Below are positions 1-10,515 of a DNA stretch of 11,965 nt, piece after piece. The stretch is from a candidate division SR1 bacterium (GTDB lineage Bacteria > Patescibacteriota > Gracilibacteria > Absconditabacterales > Absconditicoccaceae), in the NCBI GenBank assembly GCA_007116275.1, contig SKIU01000007.1, positions 1 to 11,965 of the forward strand, given 5' to 3'. Numbering within the stretch: position 1 is the stretch's first letter; the number at the start of each line of letters is the position of its first letter. Below the pieces are notes generated by a model, which worked only from the letters and a program-made list of their open reading frames with translations, was not told the DNA's origin and did not search any database. Position numbers and translations under genes: made by a program.

Positions 1-10
1 AAACGCTATA

Positions 11-2158
11 TTACTTCGCCTTTTGTATCTTATTCTTCAGATTTTCAGCGATACCGTTGAACTCGGCAAATGAATTGGTGACGCTATCTCGGAACTGAAA
101 GTTGCTTGCAAAAAATCCGATAACTGCATTGTTGACGATGCTTGTCTTTTGTTGTAATAATAAGCTATCTATCTTTTTCAATGGCGGTTTTGCTTGTTCG
201 ATCATCTGTTCTGCTTGCTCTACCCTCCTAAGAAAATCATCTATAGTTCCATCATTTTCTAGTCACGCCTTCGTGAGGGTTGGGTTTGCTATGAGTAGAT
301 ATTTGTTTCTTTCGTTTAATGGGGCCATACTACTGGCTTGATTGAGCAGTGCTGCTTCGAGTTTTTGATTTACAATATCTAGTTCTTCTTTGTATTGTGT
401 CGCTGGTGTATTATCCTGTGTTCCTTTAATAGTAGCAAATATATTGAATGCAAACATATCACCAAAATTATTTCTCTTAATCGATGAGTCTAAGAACTCT
501 TTGGTCCTGACATGTTTAAATAGTTCTCCGCTGTCTCTGAGTGCCACGAAGATATTTCTCATCTCATCAAATATTTCTTCGATACTATAGATGCTTCTTC
601 ATCTTGTAACCGGAACTGATGATGCTGGCACTTGACAAAAACGAATTTTGAATGCATTAGCTTCTATAAGCTGAAAATTATTGACTTGTATTGGCGCACT
701 TCAAACTTCTCCGCATAAACACTTAGCTGTACAAACAGCATAATCTACTGCTCCCAGCCCATCACAATCAGAGATACAACTATTGATTACTGGATCATCT
801 GGTGGTGTTGTCACATCAAAAATTTGATCAATTTTCTCAGCTATTTCATTTTCAAGAATACGGATTTCTTCTTCATAGGTATTAATGCTATTGGGATCGG
901 TTGGATCATAGCTAGGGGCGTTCACAGCGATTTCATCTGCTATAAGATTATTTATAATTTGTTGTTCTTGTAAAGTAGTATAATATTCGTCAAGCAATTC
1001 TTGATATTCATCATATGATATAGTTTCTGGTATAACATCAGCTGCTGCTAGGATCGGATCAGTGGGAAATACACACATATTGGACCCAATATTTACTTGC
1101 GGTGATGTAGCCGTTGGTGATCATCATAGGAGGGATGTATTGGTTTGGTTAATGAATGATGCATCAAGATCGTCTGGAGATCATATGTCAGTACTATTAT
1201 CTATACTCGGTCTTCATCATGTTTGCGTATCTGGAACGAGTATCCCTCCTACATTAGTAAATCAACCAGGAGTGTTATTTCATGGCTGTGGTCATGCAGA
1301 TGGTCATACTGATGCTCCAGCTCTTCCTAGTGGTGTACCAAACTGCTGAACTTGTGCAGATCATCAAGCTTGTGCAGGTGTAGGAAATTGATAATAGACT
1401 AGTTCTACTGGTGCAGTATATCACTGAAACATAATACGTCATATATTATAGATATCGACCATAAGGTCATAATCACTGTCTTCCAAACTTCCGTTTTGGA
1501 ATATATTTTCTCAAAATGTACCTTCTGTTAACAATGACAACGAACGGTTGGTTAACATCTTATCCACATACAATTGTCTCACAGTATTTTCACAACTTAC
1601 TTGTACATCTATAGTCAATTGCACTCATCAGGTATTGTTAGTTTGACATTGGACAAGTTTAATACAACTAGCATTTTTTTCTGCAACTGTTGGAACTTTA
1701 AATTGTGTATTGTCATCGATGAGTTGATCTATCATACGTCTAAATGATCTGTCTCTTATATATCCTCCATTGTTTCATTGTATATTAGTCTCTCCCAAAC
1801 TTCCATATCATGCAGTATAATATAAGATATTGATAATGTCATTTTCTGTTAGATATCATCCTTGCTCACATGCAGAGTAATTTTTGTGAATATTTCATAA
1901 GACAGCTTTTACTGATGTATCGATCACTTGCATATCACGTCCTTTAACAATCTGAAGTGATTGCTTAAATAATGAGCTTACTCCTGCTTGTCATGGCATT
2001 TTTTTTAGTGTTCCATCCATAGTATTTTTTTCTACAGCTGTTTCTAACAAAGCCCCAATACTAACCAGTGCAGTACTGTAAGATATCGAAAAAAATCATA
2101 GCATCATAACGATGATGCTTTTTATAGTGATAGTATAGATGCTATTACTCGCTGGCAT
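11..2158 (-). CDS. Large exported protein of unknown function (third of three)
   Basis: A 715-residue protein with an N-terminal hydrophobic segment (about 9-32, signal peptide or anchor). A helical N-terminal domain holds YIRDRSFRRMID (133-144) and C-QTNN..VSCENTVRQLYVDKM (171-201). Residues about 260-360 are a low-complexity linker rich in Gly, Pro, Ser, Thr and Gln. Next come an acidic coiled-coil-like stretch (380-450), a cysteine cluster C461-x3-C465-x10-C476-x3-C480-x-C482, and a helical C-terminal domain (520-715). About 25 glycines are TGA, densest in the linker, so the gene falls into many pieces with the standard code. The ATG at 2158 overlaps the previous gene by 14 nt; a later ATG pair at residues 18-19 would remove the polar N-terminus. 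Family not recognised. Ends with TAA near the left edge. Confidence 0.85.
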
Positions 2159-3356
2159 CTTGGACATTTCTTAGCTTATCATATAAAGTATAGAGGGGTG
2201 TAACAACCTTTACCAGTTCTTTTCTAAAGCGGTATAAATCCTCATAATATATCAACAATCCGATATGTATGGGAAAGGTCGCATACATTTCACGCAACAT
2301 TTTATAACTCAGGTCTGTCGCTTCTTGTGTCCATGCTATCTGTTGTTGAGTTTTTTGGATAATGTCTGTCACTCTGGATTCAGCGACCTGTATACTACTA
2401 AATTCTGATGGCTGGAGTCTTCTTTCTGTCTGCATCCATCACATATATCGTGACAGGAATAGGCGGTAAAAGAACATCTCATTTTGTACCATAGCGGTAA
2501 ATGAACTAAGGGATTTGCTATCTGTGCTATACATACCACATAAGATGATATTGTATCATGGTGTCAACGGGATAGAACAGTCCAAATCTCATGAACCATC
2601 AGGTGTTTTATTCTTTTCTTTTATTTGTCCTTTTATAAAATCTCGATCAAAGATATTCAGATGCTTGAGCATATTTTCTCCTCTCTTAAAGTAGGCACGC
2701 AGACGATTTTCTGTCTTGGGGTACTTACAGTCATTTTTAGGACATAGTGCTCGACCAAATGTATTTACAGAAAACATATTCACCTTATCTTTTATATCTC
2801 CATCTTCTATATCAATACCTCAGTACACAGCTGACTGTTTGATATCAAACATATCATTGAGGATCTCTTGTATGACTACCGTAAATTTTTGTGCCACATC
2901 ACAGTTTGCCATATTGAGTCTTGGGTTACAGCTTGTGTCGTTTTCATATGCAGCATATATACCCAAGGACCTTCGATCGTCTTTTAAGAAATATTGTTTA
3001 TCATCTGATACAGCGAACTCTCACAAATCAGTCACAAATCCAAACTCTCCACATAAAATATGGATAAATGCTGACTGTTTTGGATGGTAGAATATAGCAT
3101 TGTTTTGGTTTTGATAGGCAGGTATAGTTTCTGTTCATACTAGATTCATGACATCACAAAATTGTCTGAATACACGATCTCTTATCACAAGAGGATCGCG
3201 ATTGTTTTGTGATATCTGGTTGGCTAATGATAATTCTTGCTGGATATTGGTTACGAAACCTTGGAAATTATTAGTAGTTTCTTGTGCATAAGAAAAAGAT
3301 AACGTTACTCCTACAAGGAGCACCAATATACTCAATCTCATCGATAGTTTGTACAT
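2145..3356 (-). CDS. Exported protein of unknown function (second of three)
   Basis: A 403-residue protein with a clear signal peptide (MYKLSMRLSILVLLVGVTLS, cleavage likely after SYA at 24). It contains PLVIRDRVFRQFCDVM (55-70), C-x8-C followed by a helix (143-170: NCDVAQKFTVVIQEILNDMF), a C-x4-C pair near 205-210, and further cysteines at 260 and 273. The C-terminal 100 residues look like one or two long helices (VAESRVTDIIQKTQQQIAW onward). Six glycines are TGA, without which it would read as separate fragments. I prefer ATG at 3356 over the in-frame TTG at 3371 because it gives a normal signal peptide and a 21-nt spacing. Family not recognised. The next gene starts inside its last codons, suggesting translational coupling. 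Confidence 0.85.
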
Positions 3357-3377
3357 CTTTTTCTCTAACAAATAAAA

Positions 3378-4859
3378 CTACCACCAACAGGTACCACCAG
3401 CGTTACTACACTGCAACTCACAAGCAATACCCAGATTATGTACTATCATACCTTTGGTATCTTTAGTACCAATAACATCTCTGAGTGTATCCAGCTGTGA
3501 GGCAAGTAAAGGTACGTATATAGTAACATTGTGTGGTTCTGTTATCGTGGCATACTGCATCATGTCAGTCGAGACACCATGTACTGCAACCATTGTTTGT
3601 GTAAGAGATTCTTTCATAACATCTGATAGTCATGGCACTTGTAGGGCAGTAAAATTATCAATCGTTCTCGCATCAGGATCTGTTTCTCTCAGGTTTCTCA
3701 ACATTGCAAAATCACTTTTTACTCCAGCTGTTATATCTACCATTGCATCTTTGAACACAACAAATGCGGATGGATCTATATTTGCTCTAATCGTTGGCAA
3801 TATTGCTGTCTGGAGCATCTTAAAATCAGATCCATAGACAGTTCTTAATAATTGTTGTTGCCTACTTAGTACAGCTTTTTCTTCCGATGTATATGCTGCT
3901 TTATTCTCTTGTTTTTTAAAAAAATTTGTGGTTTGTTTTCCTAATAATTGGAATGATCATGCAAGCTTTTTCATTGCATCAGTAATATCCCTTCATGAGT
4001 TTCTTGCTGCTTGGATATTTTCTCCTCATATCGTTTCTATGTCTTGGACAAACTGTTTGAAATTTCCTGCACACTGATCACCAAATCTTGCACATTGGTA
4101 ATCTATTTTCATTTGCTCCATTTTTTGTCTATTAAATTGTATCGAAATACCGTCATCTCATCATGCAGAAAAGTCATTCTTGAATGGGTCAATGGATCCA
4201 TAGGTAAGAAATCTTTCGAGAGATCTATTGATTTTCTGGAAAACAAATATCGTATTGGCATAGGTTGCTTTATCTGAAAGGAACACTTCGGATAGTAGCT
4301 CATCATCTTTATAGGCAGTAAGTATGGTTTGTATTTGTTCTCTATCTGCAAGGGTTAATGGCTCTTGTCGAGCTGTCGATAGAGCAAGTTCGAATATTTT
4401 ATCTTGCATAATAGACGATAATCTCTGTATCTTTGATCGGTCTCTGACGATGGCTTGATTTTGTGTAAGCAGACCTATTCAGACTAAGTTATCACGACTA
4501 ATGTCCCATACATTGGTAAATAGCACGGTGGTTACTGCTATCCTAGCCTGCATTTTTTGATCAATACTTCTCCCTATAGCATCTAAAGATCTCTGTATGA
4601 CATCTCTTGATTCATTATCCAGTTCTAAGATTCCTCCACCAAACAATCCAGGTGTCGTATATGCTCATACCATCGGTCATTCTGGAGCTTGTGTTTGCAT
4701 CGTATTCATAATACTACTCACCATATCTATGTAGTCTTGGAGTGGCTCTGCAGTTGAACCACATGTATTACAGTCATTACTTTGTGCAAACGAAAATCAT
4801 AGCATACAGGACAATACCATCATTCATACTATACTATGTTTGACACGCGAATAAGACAT
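3378..4859 (-). CDS. Exported protein of unknown function (first of three)
   Basis: A 493-residue protein with a signal peptide (basic SRVKH, hydrophobic core 9-24, cleavage likely after SFA at 25). The mature N-terminus has a C-N-T-C pair (30, 33). The rest is mainly helical by composition, with long charged stretches such as REQIQTILTAYKDDELL. It contains QAIVRDRS (136-142) and QCARFGDQCAGNFKQFVQDI (255-274), both echoed in the next two genes, and ends in a Cys-rich tail finishing CWW. Eleven glycines are TGA, two in the signal peptide. I do not recognise the family. It is the first gene after the promoter at 4887-4915; the next starts 21 nt beyond its TAG. A structural or surface-apparatus role is possible but not shown. 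Confidence 0.85.
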
Positions 4860-4867
4860 ATGTTTAC

Positions 4868-4894
4868 AGTATAATAAACTGCTTTTATTATACT
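4868..4894. repeat. Perfect 11-bp inverted repeat at the start of the exported-protein operon
   Basis: Arms AGTATAATAAA and TTTATTATACT with a 5-nt spacer, ending 8 nt before the ATG at 4859. It contains the predicted -10 box and start site. It could be an operator for a dimeric repressor or, in the transcript, a hairpin close to the start codon. Very AT-rich, so a chance match is less remote than its length suggests. Confidence 0.7.
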
Positions 4895-4915
4895 ATTTAA
4901 TGCCCAATAGTCCAA
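4887..4915 (-). promoter_or_regulatory. Sigma70-type promoter of the exported-protein operon
   Basis: On the minus strand TTGGAC (4910-4915) and TATAAT (4887-4892) are separated by exactly 17 nt, a near-consensus promoter. Transcription would begin near 4880, leaving about a 20-nt leader before the ATG at 4859. It lies in the largest minus-strand gap between protein genes (4860-4968), which otherwise shows nothing recognisable. Confidence 0.7.
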
Positions 4916-4968
4916 AAAAATCAAGCTATTGTTATGGATATCAGTTGACTTTATATTAATTGTGTTTA

Positions 4969-5922
4969 TTACCACATTCTCGTTGTATCTCGAGGTCTTC
5001 GTCATGTTCTTTTGTTTTGTGCTAAGCGAACATCTTCTTGTGATGTAAAGAGGTATCAACCATTGAGAATATTTGCTAGAAAATTATATTTTTGCTTTAA
5101 TATATCATTATCTTCTGCTATCGCCCTAAAATAGGCATTATGATTCATATATAGATTGAAACACTCTGCGAAATCTTCAAAAGGATTGGTCATACCATAA
5201 CCACTACAAAAATCTTCTGACCTGGACTGAAAATATCTAGTAGATTCGCTTGTCCAAGATAAATTGTAATATGATAATGACGGATCATCGGCAGCAAATA
5301 CTACTCTTCCAAATTCGGTAAATTTTTGATCTTTATTGCGGCTAACCCCTTGGATGACTCATAGATCAACTATGTGTCATAGTTCATGTGTAAAAACATC
5401 AAAAAACTCTGAAAATGTATCTATCAATGATGTATTGAGTACTATCGTATTTCGTGTTGCTCCTCATCTTCTTTCTCATCCATCACTATTGATAGTAATA
5501 GTACGCAGTGTATCTACGACTGATGGGAGTCATGATGCGATGAGTAATCTATCTGTTTGTGTAACAATACGTATCATTGCTGCAGCATAAATTAACTTTT
5601 CATAACTACTAAAGTCGCCAGCAAATACTATTTTAGTACAGAGTTTTTGGTGAGCATCACATAACGTTTGGAATCTTTGTGTATAGAAATCTTGCGTGAG
5701 TGTATCTGATACTTGATGTTGGGGATTCAATAGCGATTCCAATAGACTGTCTATATCACTGTCTACTCCTGTAGCTGTAGATAGTCACATCTCTATAACT
5801 GGCATCTGATTAACGTAGTCGACATCATCGATATAAGTAGTTTGATAGCCTATTTCTTTTAAGTTATAGGAAAATCATATATAGAAAACCAATGTTGCTA
5901 TAGCAAACTTAAGGATAAACAT
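4969..5922 (-). CDS. Exported zinc metallopeptidase, anthrax lethal factor-like (gluzincin)
   Basis: A 317-residue protein with an N-terminal hydrophobic segment (about 2-19) acting as signal peptide or anchor. The zinc site is FTHELGHIVDLG (H179, E180, H183); downstream NPFEDFAECFNLYMNHNAYF supplies the third ligand, probably E253 and otherwise E249. The FAE-x-F helix is very like that of the anthrax lethal factor (M34/ATLF) protease domain. The glycine in HELGH is a TGA codon, one of nine in the gene, so the protease is invisible under the standard code. Four cysteines occur in the likely exported part. It follows the exonuclease gene by 16 nt on the same transcript. Substrate unknown: a surface or host-directed protein, or cell-wall turnover, are possibilities. 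Ends with TAA. Confidence 0.85.
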
Positions 5923-5938
5923 TGACCAAAGTCATCGG

Positions 5939-8086
5939 CTACTTTTGATTTCCATACCGTCATACATCACGTAAAAGAAGCTTTTCCATTGTTCATTTTA
6001 TAAAGAAAACGATCACTTTGTCAATATGTAATCTTTTTGCAATACATTGTAGAAAAAAACTAAATCATCAAATAATTATTACCTTAGATTGTTGTTTAGC
6101 TACAAATATATTTTTCCCCGACCCACCAGTGATATTTTCGGCAACGATAGCATATTTTTTATGTACTCATTGATCATACAATTGCTGAAATAATGACTGT
6201 GACATATGTTTTTGTGTACTGAGAATAAACACTGTATGCTCGTTTTGCAATGTCTGTAAAGTTTTTTCGACTATATTCTTTGCAGAACAACGATCAAGTT
6301 GCATCGTTTCGGTTGTTTGGTTTTCTTGCAATACTGGGAATTGTTGGTTATAATGAGAAAAGAAAAGCGTACGATATCCCTGAAAATAGTCTTGAAACTC
6401 TGTCCATTGGATATATCTATTGGTTTCTTTATACACAAAGGATAATCCGTAGATTTGATGATCATTTCTTTGTACTGTAAGCATAGTTTCCAATAAGACA
6501 GCAAGGTGGTTAATATGTTCATCTATATCTTTCATAACTGTTTCTGGGAAAGTGTTTGCTAGCATCTTATGTCGTGTAAGCATCTGATTTCGTAACTTTT
6601 GGGTATAATAAAATCCGTGATGATATAATGGTGGATCAATATGAAGTACTCATCATCCGTGTTGATTAAACAATTTTTGAGTATCTATAGATAGCACTCC
6701 GACAAATATTTGTGCAAAACTATAAAATCTTTGTATAGTCGCATATTTTTCTTCATAATTTTCTGGATAACTTCCATAACATACTTGGTAGGTATACACT
6801 ATTTTTTCTAACATATTGAGCAGATACTCTGGGTTGTATGCATGTGAAGCAAAGTCATTATAACTAATATATCGCCGATCTTGATCAAAAAAACATATAC
6901 TATAATCATTATAAAAATCTGGATATTTTTTCATGTGACGATACAGTGAACCGTGTGTTGCAAACACTATAGGTGCTTTGGAACTTGGTTTTCTTTCTTG
7001 GAGAAAATATACGATGCGTTTTTCATAGTCTTCTTGTATATCGACAATCCCTTGTCATTGAAGATGATGTGAAAGATATTTGAAGAGAAAATTGCACTCT
7101 TGTGGCGTGAAAGATTTTTTTTGCATGAGTAAAGTAAATCTTCTAGCATCAAAAAAAGTTTCCTCGTACAGAGATGCTATGCCATAGACACTCATATCAT
7201 GAAGATGATGTTTAATGATGTCTGCTTTGGTTCTATGAGAAAATACACAGACAACATTCTTCTGTTGCGCTATCATAGTAGCGATTTCTTTGTTACTCTT
7301 ATTTCCTATGTATAACTGTTTTCCACTTGGATACTGGGATAACTCTGGTGTTTGTGTTTTTTTCACCATACGCTGAGGTGTTGTCACTGATTTTTGTAAC
7401 AATGGCATAGGAGCTATTGTAGAACTAGGCGCATAAGCAGTAGTATTGATGCATTGATAGAATAGTTGCTTCTCGGCTTTACTGAGAATCGTTATCGCTT
7501 GTGGATATGTTTGTATAATCGCATGCACATGACTTACCATATATATAAAAAGTGCTGCTGCTGACTTAGCATCATACAATGCATCATGAAATGTTGTCCC
7601 TTCATTTTCCATCGAAAACTTCTTCCAAAGACCTACAAATACTTCTTTATTAGCGACTAGATGTTGACACAAAACCTCTAGAGAGAAACTTGGAACAAAA
7701 TGAATTAGTCTTTTTGCCCATGGATAAGTATCAACAAATCCTTTGTATGTTATATTTGGGAAAAATCTTTGCATAAATGCAAGATCAAACTCTATATTTT
7801 GTCCTACAATGATTGTGTTTTCATCAAAGAATGAACGAAATTTTTTATCGATATCTTGTATTGTGGGTGCGTTGACAATATCCTCAGCACTCAAACCCGT
7901 TATATAACTTGTAATAGTTTTCAAATCAATATGTTTATCTGGTTTGACTAACGAAGAAAACTCTTCTATGACTTCTCATTTTTCTGAGAATGCAACAATT
8001 CATACTTGGATAATATCATCTTTTTGGGTGTCTAGTCCTGTTGTCTCAAAATCAAGACTCACATAACGATATACCGGACTAAGCAT
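5939..8086 (-). CDS. DEDDh 3'-5' exonuclease fused to a degenerate DinG-like helicase region
   Basis: A 715-residue protein. Residues 1-185 form a DnaQ-type exonuclease with all DEDDh residues visible: SLDFETTG (D12, E14), NIEFD (D101), and HDALYDA (H167, D172). After a linker, the order of segments follows DinG/XPD helicases: a place for the Walker A loop (255-267) reading GKQLYIGNKSNKE, IVFATHGSLYRH (373-383) in place of the usual I-x-T-H-L box, FFDQDR (399-404) in place of DEAH, then ILSTQKHM and GGSGKNIF as in the DinG C-terminal domain. The GxGKT lysine loop, DEAH and motif VI are not conserved, so ATPase activity is unlikely. Ten TGA glycines join what would otherwise be several fragments. 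A plain multi-domain exonuclease is the alternative. The metallopeptidase gene starts 16 nt after its TAG. Confidence 0.85.
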
Positions 8087-8141
8087 TACTTGGGAGCGAA
8101 ATAAATCAATAGAAAATATAGTATATGAAATCTATACAATA

Positions 8142-8498
8142 CTAATTCTTGTCATACTCTATCTCTAGAGCGATTTTTTCTGGCATAAGAGTTTTAGGAA
8201 CAATAATCTCAAGAATATTTTCTGCAGTCAATTTGCTATGAATCTTATCAAAATATACTTGTGGCGGTAGATCTATTTCTATTTGCACTGGTCATCGATA
8301 ACATTCTTCTTTGAGTGGAACAAAGTCTTCCTTTAGGTTATACAAAGACCTCTCTCCTGTTATAATAAGTCTATAATCTTTTAATGCAACATCAATAGTC
8401 TTTTTATTAACTCCTCACAATGGTATAATAATGACAATTTCTTGTGGAGATTCATAGACATCGTATGGTATATGGGGAATAGGTATTTTTTTTGTCAT
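8142..8498 (-). CDS. Hsp20 / alpha-crystallin family small heat-shock protein
   Basis: Small heat-shock proteins hold unfolding proteins without ATP. The 118-residue product fits an alpha-crystallin domain: the opening strand PYDVYESPQEIVIIIPLGG, then KKTIDVALKDYRLIITGER, later GPVQIEIDLP and, near the end, LEIIVPKTL, a version of the family's L-x-I-x-[VI]-PK ending. Its N-terminal arm is short and the usual C-terminal I-x-I is not evident. Two glycines are TGA, one in PLGG and one in RGP. It begins 25 nt after the bPH gene, so it probably belongs to the lepB-led transcript. Confidence 0.8.
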
Positions 8499-8523
8499 AT
8501 CAATACACAAAATCTAAATAATA

Positions 8524-9093
8524 CTAGTAATTAGTGATATTAGTTCTTGAGAAAATTTGTTTAATCTTAGCTCTTTTCATTTCTGGATTATTAACATATT
8601 TCATTTGTACTTCTCATAGCTCATTATCACTTCATTCTGACAATATCCTAATGTCTCCATTATTGAAAATACTATATATCAATCATGATTTATTAACAAC
8701 AATACTTCTAATATTATTCACATTTAATGATGTCATATTTCTGTTTAGTATACCTGTTTGATTAAATAGAAATACTCACTTAGGTGTAACTATAGTAAAA
8801 TCCAATTTGTAGTCTATATATTTTTTCATAACAGGAAGTAAGGATACCGCCCACGCAAGGAAAACAATAACTACTATAAATCGTCTCATAAAAGAGACAT
8901 CCATTCGCAAAACGGTTAGGTATATAATCAGTATTGCGATAATAGTATATCATAAAAATGGTAGGTGAACATACGACCAACCAAACAATTTACTTCTATT
9001 TATTACTAAAATATTTTCACTACCATACTCCTCTACATAACTCGCGACGACTTTTTTTCTATAATTAGTATCAAAATTGGAAAATATTTTCAT
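8524..9093 (-). CDS. Membrane protein with bacterial PH (bPH) domain
   Basis: A 189-residue protein: a polar N-terminus (1-38), two membrane spans (about 43-62 and 70-88), then a C-terminal domain reading DFTIVTPKGVFLFNQTGILN followed by NVNNIRSIVV and a GDIRI strand. This follows the pattern of bacterial PH-like domains of the YdbS/YvcA kind (T-x-x-R-hydrophobic, TGIL, hydroxyl/aliphatic, I-x-S-I). Function in the family is poorly known. Five glycines are TGA. I chose the ATG at 9093, which leaves a 23-nt gap after the upstream gene; the in-frame ATG at 9153 would add 20 residues and overlap that gene by 37 nt. No Shine-Dalgarno decides between them. Confidence 0.75.
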
Positions 9094-9116
9094 GATACAA
9101 TGAGAATGATAAATGA

Positions 9117-9863
9117 CTACTTTCGACGGAGTTTTGTATATGATAATATTCATATATACAATATCATAATGATATATATTCCATGCGATATTGCAATACT
9201 GAAAACATTACTTAATAACCGCTGTATGTAGTTTGTATGTATTGCATTGTTTACAAAAGTAGGCATTATAAAAGCAACGAGATCTACAATAAATATTCAT
9301 ATTTTTGAGCCTTGTTGGGATACTATCGCTTGTAATGTTGGTATGCTGTATAAAAATATATATACTGCCCATATACATATCGTTGCTAAGTACTTTTTGC
9401 TATGCACTAGTAACACATACAGCAGTGTATATAGTATTATAACCTTAGTTCGTATATAGCAATATACTCGTAATGTTGAAAATCACAGCTGTCCATATCG
9501 CACTATATACAACATCCAAATAATCATGGCAGTGAATAACAAAACCGATACCATCACAATACCTATAAGCCAGTATGTTGTAAATAATTTTTGATAACTC
9601 ATAGACTGAGCATGTAGTATGTGTGTATAACTACTTTTTAGCCTACCATGGGCAAGTAATGCTGCAACAGTTGCTATAATCAAAGCAAATATTTCTATTG
9701 CTGTTAAGAAAAAATTTCCTATGATCCTCTGGGTATCGGCAGGAGATAATCATCATAATATATAAGTAAGAGTAAATAAGAAAAAAACAATAGCCACTAT
9801 CCAATGATAATAGTATTGTCTATAATGATCTAAAGTATTGTTATACAATACTGATCGCATCAT
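9117..9863 (-). CDS. Polytopic membrane protein, unknown function
   Basis: A 248-residue hydrophobic protein with six or seven likely membrane spans (about 21-37, 50-71, 96-121, 138-153, 158-180, 184-205, 223-241), a polar segment between spans 2 and 3 (about 72-95), and a basic C-terminus (KLRRK). I recognise no diagnostic motif. Size and span layout recall ABC-2 or CcmB-type transporter permeases, but no ATPase gene is next to it, so this is only a possibility. Two adjacent ATGs open the gene 3 nt after the lepB stop. Five glycines are TGA, including a GG pair at residues 37-38. Ends with TAG; the bPH gene follows. Confidence 0.8.
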
Positions 9864-9866
9864 ATG

Positions 9867-10448
9867 TTAGTAATAAGTTGAAAATCATGGGAACAATCTG
9901 ACATATACTTTCCCAATAATATGATCGTAGGGTACGATATAATTTGCACCATCATAACATCATAGACCAAAACAACAAGCGGAATCAGTGCTAAATCATC
10001 TATTATCTCACATCACAAACAATCATCAGGTATTGACTGGGAATTCTGTCATCCCACAACGAGCTCTTGTTTGCAGTCATTCAGGTAGATATCGCTCATC
10101 CAGCACCTGACAGTCATCATCAGAACAAATAGACACTACTCACTCCTGAATACTAACTGTTTCACCTGGCAGTCAAATAATTCTCTTAATATAGGGGATA
10201 GTCTTTCATGGAGGAACAAAAACGATAATATCTCCTCTTTTCCACTGAGATATTCTTGGACTTATTTTATCAACAATAATAAAATCGTTTTCTTCAAATG
10301 TTGGCGACATACTAGCTCCAACAACTGTATATGGATTGGCTATAAAAAATCTGATACACAAAACAATCCCTCACACAAATACGAGAAATGCAATAATATC
10401 AAATATATCTAACGCTATTTCTTTTAGTTTGGTGCGAGATATTAACAT
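9867..10448 (-). CDS. lepB: Signal peptidase I
   Basis: Membrane-anchored serine protease (S26 family) that removes signal peptides on the outer face of the cytoplasmic membrane. The 193-residue product has one N-terminal membrane segment (about 13-35), then GASMSPT with catalytic Ser46, YIKRIIGLPGE with catalytic Lys88, and the conserved MGDNR (146-150) followed by STDS and FG, although the usual Arg of the DSR-x-FG box is not kept. Eleven glycines are encoded by TGA, including the one in MGDNR. The outer domain has six cysteines (108, 113, 131, 158, 159, 164), many for this family, suggesting disulfides. It has no Shine-Dalgarno. The next gene starts 3 nt after its TAA, so the two are co-transcribed. 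It is the likely processing enzyme for the exported proteins encoded further down. Confidence 0.95.
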
Positions 10449-10515
10449 ATATTTTTACTTCATAATTAAAACACTGCTCTAGTAAGTATATAAGGGTTTT
10501 CTGGTAGTTATTGAT

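Noticed and set aside
1062..1349. Plus-strand open frame of 95 codons
   Set aside because: It is antisense to the Gly/Pro/Ser-rich linker of the exported protein at 11-2158; it exists only because the many TGA codons of that gene read as TCA on the other strand.
7055..7924. A separate 289-residue DnaQ-like protein ending at TGA
   Set aside because: The frame continues through TGA upstream and downstream; upstream it adds the catalytic SLDFETTG motif, so this is an internal part of the 715-residue gene.
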